Shown: positions 34,701 to 46,700 of the stretch, piece by piece | Position numbering within the stretch: the first letter of the stretch is position 1 | How the letters are laid out: the number at the start of each line of letters is the position of its first letter | Translations under genes and position numbers: made by a program | Assembly (NCBI RefSeq): GCF_032118995.1 | Contig: NC_092661.1 | Span: 9,362,494 to 9,426,493 of the forward strand | Source: Asterias amurensis | Lineage: Eukaryota; Echinodermata; Asteroidea; Forcipulatida; Asteriidae | Reading direction: 5' to 3' | DNA: 64,000 bases | Notes under the pieces: generated by a model | Told to the model about the DNA's origin: nothing | What the model saw: the letters and a program-made list of their open reading frames with translations, nothing else | Database searches by the model: none

Positions 34701-37700
34701 CGGCTAGTCACCCTCAAACCATGTCATATTTGTATACTTACACGCAAATGGCTTATTTACATGTTTCTATAGGAAAATTCTTAAGAATTAGGAGACTTAA
34801 TTGTGTTCCATGTGATTGGAAATGTGGTTCCAAGAGGATTTGATCACATGTGTTAGAGACTTTTAAAGTACGAAGAATACATAATTTTGTACTTAAAGGA
34901 ACACGTTGCCTTGGATCGGTCGAGTTGGTCTTTGAAAAGCGTTTTTGACCGTTTATTATAAAATGCATATGGTTAGAAAGATGATGTAAAAGTAGAATAC
35001 AATGATCTACACAAATATGCCTCGAAATTGCGTGGTTTTCTTTTTACCTCGTCCAATAACACGGTCGGCCATTTATGGGGGTCAAAATTTTGACCCCCAT
35101 AAATGGCCGACCGTGATAGTTCGCGACGTAAAAAGAAAACCGTGCAATTTTGAGAGATACTTGTGTGGATCATTATATTCTACTTTTAAAACATCTTTCT
35201 AACCATATATATTTCATAACAAACGGTTTCAAACGCTTTTTATAGACCAATTCGTCCGATCCAAGGCAACGTGTCCCTTTAACATTATAATTGTGTAGTA
35301 TTTAACAGCAGGTGTGTTTGATGACTTTAATCAAAGATAGGTTTAAAAAAAAAAAATAGTCATTAAAAAAAAATAGTCGCCCTGAAACATTCATTGTGCA
35401 GGTTAATAAATCAACCAACAATGCAAATCACTGATGCATGAAATGAAGAATAAAGATTGATGGGATCCAAACATACATAGCCAACCATGCATGCAAGAAC
35501 ATACAGCTGTTGCCACTGACACAGTGGCTCTAATGTTTAAAGGAACATGCCTCCAAATTGCGTGGTTTTCTTTTTACCTTGTACACTAACACGGCGGCCA
35601 TTTATGGGAGTCAAAATTTTGACTCCCATAAATGGCCAACCGTAATAGTTCGCGACGTAAAAGGAAAACCGTGCAATTTTGAGTGATACTTGTGTAGATC
35701 ATTGTATTCTACTTTTAAAACATCTTTCTAACCATATATATTTCATAACAAACGGTTTCAAACGCTTTTTATAGACCAATTCGTCCGATCCAAGGCAACG
35801 TGTCCCTTTAACATTATAATTGTGTAGTATTTAACAGCAGGTGTGTTTGATGACTTTAATCAAAGATAGGTTTTAAAAAAAAAAATAGTCATTAAAAAAA
35901 AATAGTCGCCCTGAAACATTCATTGTGCAGGTTAATAAATCAACCAACAATGCAAATCACTGATGCATGAAATGAAGAATAAAGATCGATGGGATCCAAA
36001 CATACATAGCCAACCATGCATGCAAGAACATACAGCTGTTGCCACTGACACAGTGGCTCTAATGTTTAAAGGAACATGCCTCCAAATTGCGTGGTTTTCT
36101 TTTTACCTTGTACACTAACACGGCGGCCATTTATGGGAGTCAAAATTTTGACTCCCATAAATGGCCAACCGTAATAGTTCGCGACGTAAAAGGAAAACCG
36201 TGCAATTTTGAGTGATACTTGTGTAGATCATTGTATTCTACTTTTAAAACATCTTTCTAACCATATATATTTCATAACAAACGGTTTCAAACGCTTTTTA
36301 TAGACCAATTCGTCCGATCCAAGGCAACGTGTCCCTTTAACATTATAATTGTGTAGTATTTAACAGCAGGTGTGTTTGATGACTTTAATCAAAGATAGGT
36401 TTAAAAAAAAAAAATAGTCATTAAAAAAAAATAGTCGCCCTGAAACATTCATTGTGCAGGTTAATAAATCAACCAACAATGCAAATCACTGATGCATGAA
36501 ATGAAGAATAAAGATCGATGGGATCCAAACATACATAGCCAACCATGCATGCAAGAACATACAGCTGTTGCCACTGACACAGTGGCTCTAATGTTTAAAG
36601 GAACATGCCTCCAAATTGCGTGGTTTTCTTTTTACCTTGTACACTAACACGGCGGCCATTTATGGGAGTCAAAATTTTGACTCCCATAAATGGCCAACCG
36701 TAATAGTTCGCGACGTAAAAGGAAAACCGTGCAATTTTGAGTGATACTTGTGTAGATCATTGTATTCTACTTTTAAAACATCTTTCTAACCATATATATT
36801 TCATAACAAACGGTTTCAAACGCTTTTTATAGACCAATTCGTCCGATCCAAGGCAACGTGTCCCTTTAACATTATAATTGTGTAGTATTTAACAGCAGGT
36901 GTGTTTGATGACTTTAATCAAAGATAGGTTTTAAAAAAAAAAATAGTCATTAAAAAAAAATAGTCGCCCTGAAACATTCATTGTGCAGGTTAATAAATCA
37001 ACCAACAATGCAAATCACTGATGCATGAAATGAAGAATAAAGATCGATGGGATCCAAACATACATAGCCAACCATGCATGCAAGAACATACAGCTGTTGC
37101 CACTGACACAGTGGCTCTAATGTTTAAAGGAACATGCCTCCAAATTGCGTGGTTTTCTTTTTACCTTGTACACTAACACGGCGGCCATTTATGGGAGTCA
37201 AAATTTTGACTCCCATAAATGGCCAACCGTAATAGTTCGCGACGTAAAAGGAAAACCGTGCAATTTTGAGTGATACTTGTGTAGATCATTGTATTCTACT
37301 TTTAAAACATCTTTCTAACCATATGCATTTCATAACAAACGGTTTCAAACGCTTTTTATAGACCAACTCGTCCGATCCAAGGCAACGTGTTAATTATACT
37401 AACAACGTATAATTATACTAATATAACTACCCCAGTCGGGTGCGCCGTCGATTTCACCAAACTCTTCCTAACTAAGGATTAATCTTAGGACTTAGGACGA
37501 GTTCTGTTTCGTATCTGAAGACATAGCACACATTGAACCCATCCTACAATGTAACTCATTCTAACATGAGATAGGATTAATCAAGAGTTTTGTGAAATCG
37601 GCTGCTGGGCGACTAGTAAAATTAACTCCTAATAATAATAATAACTTGTTTTTGTATAGCGCTTTTCACACCCGGAGGGCGTCCCAAAGCGCTTCACATT

Positions 37701-40700
37701 ATTACCCCTGGTCACTGCCCTTAAACCACTCCTTAAACCATCTCAACTCCCTGGTGGGGAGTATGCAGCCTGTGCAACATTAATATGCGCTACTCGGCTA
37801 AATCAATCACAAGAACCACCTCTGCCCTCACATGTACCCATTTACCCCTGGGTGGAGAGAAGCAATTATAGTTAAGTGTCTTGCTCAGAGACACAAGTGT
37901 CACGACCTGGATTCGAACCCACACTCTGATGAACAGAAGCACCAGAGCTTGAATTCGGTGCTCTTATCCGCTCGGCCACGACACCCCACTACGACACTAG
38001 TCGCTAATAATTTTTTATTCTCAAGATGCATTGTGGCAATGTGTTCCGCTATTATAGTAAAATTTAAGCTGAAAGGATTGAAGGATTATGTCACTGATGT
38101 CTGATTGTACATTGTAAGTAGGTTTTGTTGTCGTGAATAGTCATGAGCAACACAATTGGTTTACCAAACAGGTAGTCGCGACTAGTTTTGAATTAGTCAA
38201 GACTATTTTTGTAGTAGTCGTGTCAGCATGATCATGGCATGATTAACCAAGTAGTTGAAAAACAGTAGTCGCAACTGGACTATTGTCTTAATGGTTGCGA
38301 CTTTGACGCTAGTTGACTAATCCCCTGCCTGATACTTCATAGAGGTACATGTATGAAGGTGATTGCCTCCATGCCCTCTGGTCATTGCCTTGGTGCCCTT
38401 GAAGTGCTGCAGTAGAAGTTTACAGTTTCCTCATATGGTACTCTTTACCAAGGAGAAAATGCCTTGGTGCCCTTGCCCTTTAAAAAAACAAAGCATACAG
38501 GCCTGTAGGCCTAATTATGAACTGCTGTTTTGTTTCCATCCCTTGATTGTTTCTTTTTTTTCTCTCGTCTAATCAGAGAAGTGGCTGTTGCATCCGGACC
38601 AAGGAAGATCCTTCTTGACTGTGGTGCCAACGTAGCGTCGACTGTACAGCTCTTCCAAGAGACCTACCCCAACGGACACGATTATACCATCCATTCGTTT
38701 GAGATCGACGACAGGCTCGCACCGTATTTCAAACCGTACAAGAACCACAATCTGCACTGCCCCGTTGGTGTTGCAGCAACAGATGGTGAGACTTTTGTTT
38801 GACCCGGTTGCAAACATTTGTATTTATCAAAACCGATGTTTACTTTTTGATTGAGTTTATCAGCATTCATATTTATTCATTGATTCACATGCAGGAAACT
38901 GAAAATGTATTATTGGTAATTTTTTTCTGGTAAGGTCTTAATCATTTTTATTTTATTTGTTTCCTGTAACCTGACAGGATGTGCAACAAACTTTCAACAA
39001 TTTTGGCAAAATATTGTTTTTCTTTCTAACCTCTGTTCAAAACCCCCGAATTAAAGACCCTGGACACTATTGGTATTTGTCAAAGACTAGTCTTCACTGT
39101 TAGTGTATCTCAACATATGCATAAAATAACAAACCTGTAAAAGTTTGAGCTCACTCGGTTTTCGATTTGCGAGATATTAATGGGGGAAAAAAACCGTACA
39201 TGTCGCACCATCGTCACACGAAGTTGTGTGCTTTCAGATGCTTGGTTTCGAGACCTCAAATTATATATCTGACCTCTCGAAAGCAAATTCGTGGAATTCA
39301 GAGGGAGCTGTTTCCCACAGTGTTTTATACCATCAACCTCTCCCCATTACTCGTAATCAAGAAAGGTTTTATGATAATAATTATTTTGAGTAATTACCAG
39401 TAGTGTCCACTGCCTTTAAAGGATGGATGAAAAGATGTAAATAAACAATTCAAAATTAAATACAAAAATATAAAAACACACAATGGTGCAAGGCAAAAAG
39501 ACAAATTAAAACAGGAAAATGCAATTGGAACTCAGAACCAGAATAGACCAGACTGGGGTAGTTATATTAGTATAATTAGTATATCAGATAATTATATTAG
39601 TAAGGTGACATGGCCAAGTGGTTAGGAGCATACAATTCAAGTTATGTTGGTTAAGTCACCAGAGTGTGGGTTTGACTCCCGGTTGTGACACTTGTGTCCT
39701 TAAGCAAGATATTTTACTGTAATTAGGGTACAGGTTGATATTGTGTATGAAAAAGCAGTCAGAGCGCCTCGGCAGCTCAGGGCTGTATACTCCGTAGGGA
39801 GCTGAGGAAGGTTAAAGGGTGGTTATTGGCCCATTGACCTGCAGCTGATTTCTCCAAACTCTTCCTAACTTAGGATTAATCTTAGGACGAGTTCAGTTCC
39901 ATAACCATAGATGTTAGGATGCATTGAACCCATCTTAAGTTAGGATGGGTTACTCATCATAACTCGAGATGGGATTAATTCTAGCGTTTCGTGAAATCAG
40001 CTGCAGGGCACTAATAATGTTAAGTGCATTGAGACAGTTATTGTAAAATGCGCTATATAATTTTTTTTAATTATTATAATTATTATAATTATTATTATAC
40101 TGTTGCAGGTAACATGACAGCGTACTCAGAGGCAGCGTGGGGTCCCAACAAGGGACTGAACAACGGTAAAGACATGCAGTGGGGAGGAGGCTCTCTCTTC
40201 GTCAACAAACAGGAAAAAGATGACGACAGAACAGGTAAGGGCCGCGTCTAAATCAGCGGTTACAGCTACGGCTAGATTTCCATTTATTTCCACCAGTGAT
40301 ATGCCAGTGGAGGCATTACACAGGGAGCCGAAGCTTATAAACGGAATCCCTTAACACAAACAAAAAATATATTTAAATAAACAATAATGAACAAGGAAGA
40401 CAAAATACAAAACAGAACAAAACAGTGAAACAGAAACAAACAAACAAACAGACAGACAAACAAATGGAGTGGACATAAGCTTAGTAGACATCAGACGGAC
40501 ACAGGAAACATTATACTATTAAAACAATGAAATAGTATATACTAGTGGTAAAGACCTTGTACGTACACAATAGACGTTGAATGAGGTGCAGTGTGGTCTA
40601 GCTAGCTATCAAATTTGATCACTAGCTAGACCAGCATGCACCTCACTTGAGAGTTTGGGCTTGCGCAATGGTATTTGCAAAAAGGTCTGTTATTGCAAGC

Positions 40701-43700
40701 ACAATGAAAGTGATTTCTGCGTCATCATGCGTTGAAGTATTGGATGTCATAAGCAATAGCCGTAGCAACGGTAGTAGCCGTAGCCTGTAGCCCTCAGTAC
40801 GGATATGGCCAAGGTTTAAGTCTTTGTAGTAATAATAATAAAACTTGGTTCTGTATTAGTTGGACTGGTCCCCTGTCTTTATCCGCAAGGATAAAAAGAC
40901 AGCCTTGCCTGGTGATTAATTTCTCTTATCAATTCCTACCTCACAGTAAAATCACAGGGCTCCACGGTAATTACAGTTTGTGCCGTGGGTTATTTGGATG
41001 CAACAGAATAGATAACATATCCTGACTTAGAATTTATTGTAAAAAAAATATTTAAAAAAATCATTTATCAGACGCTTAAAGCCATTATACACTTTCGGTA
41101 AACAGTATTGTCCAAGTCCCACACTTCCTGTATCACAACTTATATATAAAATAACAAACCTGTGAAAATTAAGGCTCAATCGGTCGTCGGAGTCGGGAGA
41201 AAATAACGGGAAAACCCACTCTTGTTTTCGCGCGTTTCGCTGTGTCATGACATGTTTCGCCGGGTAACAACAATTTATATTGTTTTAATGTTTTGTCAAA
41301 AAGTAAAGCATTTCATGGAATAATATTTCAAGAGAAGTCTTTCACCATTACCTTCTGTAAACCCTGTAAATTATTTGTAAATCTGTGATTTAAAAAAAAA
41401 AAATTCTGTACCGAAAGTGTATAATGGCTTTAATACAGCGAGCCAGTAAACTCAAGACAGGAGTTGACAGGACAAATCCTGAAGGCTCAATATTTTTTTA
41501 TTATTTTTTTTAAATTGAACATCAACAAAATGATGCTCACATTTTGAGTCTGAGTCTCACAAGTATCTTTTAATTCTGCCGAGTATCACCAGAAGAGATC
41601 AATCTTCTCTTAGTCTTCTCTTAGTGTTTTGTTCAAATGAAACAGTTTAGACGATAAAACCGTGTTTTAATCTTGATTCTGTACTCTTCTCAGTTTGATT
41701 CTGGTCTTGTTAATAAAATCCTGCTCAAGTAAAGATTGTGAGCTGAGCTACAAGTCCTATGATCTTGTGGGTTCCCCCCTCCCCCCAAATTTGAGCCCTG
41801 TATTAACAGGTGATGATTTGACAGTGTTTGGTTTTATACAATGTCTTTGAACAGGTGGAGTTGTGTAATGCACAAAAAGGATTCTAGTAACATATGCTAA
41901 GGGAAGGGGTTCGCCCCAGTGTTCCTGGCTGTGGCTGCTGAATGCGCCGTAGCACCTTGTAAACCCATATAAGGTGCTACGTAATTGGGTCTCAGAATTC
42001 ATCACTGCAATAACCTCTCTTTCTGTAAAAATGTATACACCTTGGTGGTAGACATGCGGCATAAAATATATTATTATATTATTTATTACTATCATTATTA
42101 TAATGCAATGTCTTTGAACAGGTGGAGTTCGTAAGCTGTCTTACCGGAAGCTCATCCCAACAGTTGACCTCGCTAGGTGGATAAAGGACTCCTTCACGAA
42201 AGAAGATTACGTCATCCTCAAACTGGACGTTGAGGGCGCCGAGTATGGAATTCTGCGCAACATGTTGGATCATGGGGCATTTGACTTTATTGACAAGTAA
42301 GGAAGGTTATGAGTTTTGTGTCTGGATGTTTTACATTCTTCTGTGAGGAGGGTTTTCATTTTTTCAATTGTTTGGTAATATTCATCCAATCTGATATTAG
42401 AATTGTCAAACAGCATACATGACCTGCCAAGTAATCTGATTTAGTTGCCATTTTGTAACAAGCACATAAATGATGTGGTATAGAACAACTTTCTTCATCT
42501 CGCATCAGGCGCGACAGTCTTTTGTGGTGGGTCAGATAAGGGCACGGGACTCAAGCTCCGGTGTTTCTGATCAGCAGAGTGTGGGTTCAAGCCTTTTTTC
42601 TTCTTCTAGTACTAATTGAATTTTTTGTAAGAGTAGTATTGTAAGTTGCTTAGTCCTTTTTATTTCTATTTTAGACCCGTTGGTATGTTTGTCAAGGGCC
42701 ATGAGCACAGGATGTGTGTGCTATAGAAATAAAGTTTGGTCGTATTTGTTATTGTTTCTAGATATTATGGTGAATACCACGATTCACAGCCGACCGGTTG
42801 GTCCAAGGAAGACCAAAACAAGATTCGAGCAGACATCAAGACAGCAGGATTCACCATGATTGATTGGGTCGGAGAGCGAAGAACGTACACCGATTTCGAA
42901 GAGATCCACACAGCCAAGGTAATGTTTCAACTTTGAGTGTCATGCGGTCAGTTGTTAATGAAAATTAATAATGGTTTCTTATATATTGCTCATATTTGCC
43001 ACACAGTGACGCTCAGGTACTTCAATCCTCAGTATTTTTTTTCGTCTAGGTATGTGGGGCTACGTTTTGAAGTATGAGACCTAATCCTTTTACATAGCAC
43101 CATGTAACGGTTTACAAAAGTACCCAGACCCTCTAAAGGGTCGATGTACTTTTTGTAGGACAAAAAACACAATATCCACAGATTTACATTAAACTCACAC
43201 AGTTTGAAGATAATGATGGTAGAAGGCTTCCCTAAAAATATTACTTGCTGAGGTGCTGCAGTTTTGGAGAAATGAGTCGAATAATGTCATGAAAATAATT
43301 TTCTTCTCATTGATCATGAGACAAAAAATTATTTAGCATCTAAAAATGTATTTTTATGACATTGTTTTACTCATTTTTGCAAAAACTGCAGCACCACATT
43401 TTAAGGTATGCTTTCTACTATCATTATCTTCAAATATTACCGAAAGGGTAAAAAATTGTGCATACACATTAAGCCATGGCTATCTTTTAAAATTTGAACT
43501 ACGATTCCAGTAATTTACTGCAAGAATCTTGAGAAATTGGATTTCAGCAAACTCGGGCGGTGCAGGGACTAAAGGGTTAAAAGAAAATCAAACTGTGTGA
43601 TAAGGCTTAACCAATGTATGTTTTTGTTTTTAGTTATACTCCTAGCCTTTCGTACGACTTCTTCACTTATTGATATTTATTATTATAATGATGTTACCTC

Positions 43701-46700
43701 CCCCCCAGGGCTTATTGGGTTTGTTACAGTTTTGTAATAAAGTAAAATACAATACAATGCAATATATTCCTGTTGATAACATGCAGGTACCAGCTGACAC
43801 ACCAGGTGCCGCAGGTGTGACCTACACAACATGCAAGAGCAACAGGATCGCCCTCGTGGTCGCCATCGGCATGAACCTGAAGCGCGCCCACAAAGTGGTG
43901 TCCACCCTCGCCGGGTACCGCCTCCCCCTCCCCGTCACGCTGTTCGTCTACGGCGACTTTGTCCAGCAGAACCCCGAGGTGGTGAAGAACTGGGGCACGA
44001 AATTCCAGATCGGGATCAGGGAGGATGGCCATAATCCCGTGGGTCATTTAGAGATGATGCCCTGGGAGTGGGTCCGGATGGGGCTGGTCAGCGCTATCCT
44101 AAGGCTAGGGGAGATCGGGATCTCGACGGGTTACTATATGCCATCCGTACAAGGCACCATCGATGCTAAGTTCAACACGGCTGCAAAAGCACGTGGGTTA
44201 CGAGTCATTAAGCCAGCTGTTGAATTCCCAGCAAAGTCGGGTAAGTTTTCTTTGATGGTAAGGATCATAAATCCATAATAACAGTGTACTCTACAAAATT
44301 AATGACCATAAAAAATTACTGGGTGAGAAGCACTGCAGCTGTTGATAGTATGAACTGTTTTGAGAAATGATTCCCTTCTAGTTTAAATGGTGTGGATTAT
44401 TTTTTTTCTCAAAAACTATTGAGTCAACGTGTTCGGTGGAGATACAGAGTCTGAAATAGAGGACCTTCCAAACATGATGAGGGATAAACACCTGTGGCCT
44501 GACGTTGTGAATGGAATCTCGGTTGCGACCACTAAATGATGATGACCTTTGAATCTGAGCAACGATTCATGCATGAATTGCATCTCAAATTTCTGAGAAC
44601 TAGTGTACAACGTGTCCAATTGCGTGTGATGCACCAAGAGATGTGATTTGCACTTGCTGTCACCTCGCTAAACATGGATACATGCAGGAAGGAACTATTA
44701 TATACATATTGACTGGCAATGAGGTAAATAGTTTACGTCTATTCCCTCAAGGGACTTTGAGTGACCAGTAGGCCCCTCCCGAGGGGGAATAGACATGCAC
44801 TAGTTACCAAATTATGCCAGTCAATATGTGTTTTATAACACAGCTCGGTCTTAAATGTCAAATAAGAACAGAAATCTGGAAAAGAAAGGAAATTTTGTAG
44901 TTGCTGTTCACGGTTCAAGTCAAGAGAGGGCGCTGTAACCGGGCACTATTTTCAAAGACTAGTGCCCGCTCGGGAACTAGTTCCCGCAAACACATGTGTG
45001 CGATCCGAGACTATATTAGTTCATCCCAAATGACCGTGTTTTAGCCAACCAGAAAACAGAATAAGCAAGAGTTGTGTTATAAAACTAAATAGTATTTTGC
45101 GAGTACAACCATGTGTAAAACTCTTTTTGTGTGAGTGTTGGCTCTGAGAAGAGACGGTTTGGTCTGGGAGCCAACACTCACACAAAAGAGTTTTACACAT
45201 GGTTGTTCCCGCAAGTTTACTAATTAATTATAGTTTCTTCCTATTTCTCCACACCATGCCAAGCTTCAAACAATACCTATGGATACATGTATTTGATGTG
45301 AAACACTCATGACAATTTTCTGCTGTTTTCTCAGCGAGAAGATAGAAATCTGAAATTCACATTACATTTTTACAGCTTTCATTACACAGCACACAGATCC
45401 CATGGCATCCATCCTGTGCAACAACAATTCAATATTGGTTCAATAGATGTTAAATTTGCATCGGGGATAAAGAATATTAATTTTTGGTTTTTACCCATAT
45501 ACACCGATGTGTGACGCACTGTATACTCAGTACTTTCCCGAGTCCTGTGAAAAAATCACAGGCATTTTACTCGGGTGGGATTCGAACCTACGACCTTTGC
45601 AATTCTAGAGCAGTGTCATACCAACTAGACCACCGAGATTGCCCGGTAGCTAGAGGCAGTTCGAATCCTATGTTTTAGCAGCGGGTACTGCAAACGATTT
45701 AATAGATGTTAAATTTGCATCGGGGATAAAGAATATTAATTTTTGGTTTTTACCCATATACACCGATGTGTGTAGCACTGTATACTCAGTACTTTCCCGA
45801 GTCCTGTGAAAAAAATCACAGGCATTTTACTCGGGTGGGATTCGAACCTACCGGGCAATCTCGGTGGTCTAGTTGGTATGACACTGCTCTAGAATTGCAA
45901 AGGTCGTGCACGTGTCTTGCTCACGTGCGCGGTGGGCGGAGCTTAGTGGAAAGCCAGAACAGTCCATTGATTGATTGGCAGAGGCTAGAAACTTTGTCAT
46001 ATCTGAATCAAATTTTGTTTTACCCTTTAACAAGTTGGTTGTATGTTTGCTGTTGTTTTTTTTTTCTTCATATTTTTTTGTTGGTTTAGTTGATCCCTGT
46101 TTGTTCAATTGATATATTTCTGCTGTTGCTTGTGAATTATAAAGTCATGACATGGCTAACTGAAACATCTGTTTCTATAATGACTATTAACAAAGCCATT
46201 AAAGGCAGTGGATACTTTGGTAATTACTCAAAATAATTATTAGCATAAAAACTGACCTGGTAATGGGCAATAGAGAGCTGTTGATAGTATAAAACATTGT
46301 GAGAAACGGCTCCCTCTGAAGTACACGTAGTTTTCGTAAAAAAGTGATTTTCCACCAATTTGATTTTGAGACCTCAGATTTAGAATTTGAGGTCTCGAAA
46401 TCAAGCATCTGAAAGCACACAACTTCGTGTGACAAGGGTGTTTTCTTTCATTATTATCTCGCAACTTCGATGACCGATTGAGCTCCAATTTTCACAGGTT
46501 GGTTATTTTGTGCATAATGTTGAGATAAGCAAGTGAGAAGACTGGTCTTTGACAATTACCAACCCAATAGTGACCACTGCCTTTAAAGGATTTTGTTACT
46601 TTTTGTAACACAAAACACAATGTCCACAGATTTACATTAAACTTACCTGGTTTGAAGGTAATGATATATAAGAAGGCTTCCCTTAAAATATGACTTGATG

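Larger units (their letters stand above)
29110..38576 (+). other. Intron 1 of the main gene (9.5 kb), packed with repeats
   Basis: Begins gtgagt and ends aatcag. It contains, in order, an inverted-repeat arm (29128-29302), several MITEs, a LINE tail with (TTA)n, a possible Helitron end, a 529-bp tandem array, a tRNA-SINE and the matching inverted arm (38327-38511). I see no coding exon of the main gene inside it. Confidence 0.75.

Noticed and set aside
37832-38104. 90-codon plus-strand frame
   Set aside because: It overlies the antisense of a tRNA-derived SINE and its flank.
41840-41870. Possible extra exon or alternative acceptor before exon 4 (tgtctttgaacaggtggagtt)
   Set aside because: Only about 25 bp match the exon 4 acceptor region, and the following bases do not continue the coding sequence; it is a short local duplication.
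43724-44047. Frames opposite and +1 to coding exon 6 (107 and 67 codons)
   Set aside because: Shadows of the GC-rich exon 6, which has consistent splice phases and domain similarity in its own frame.
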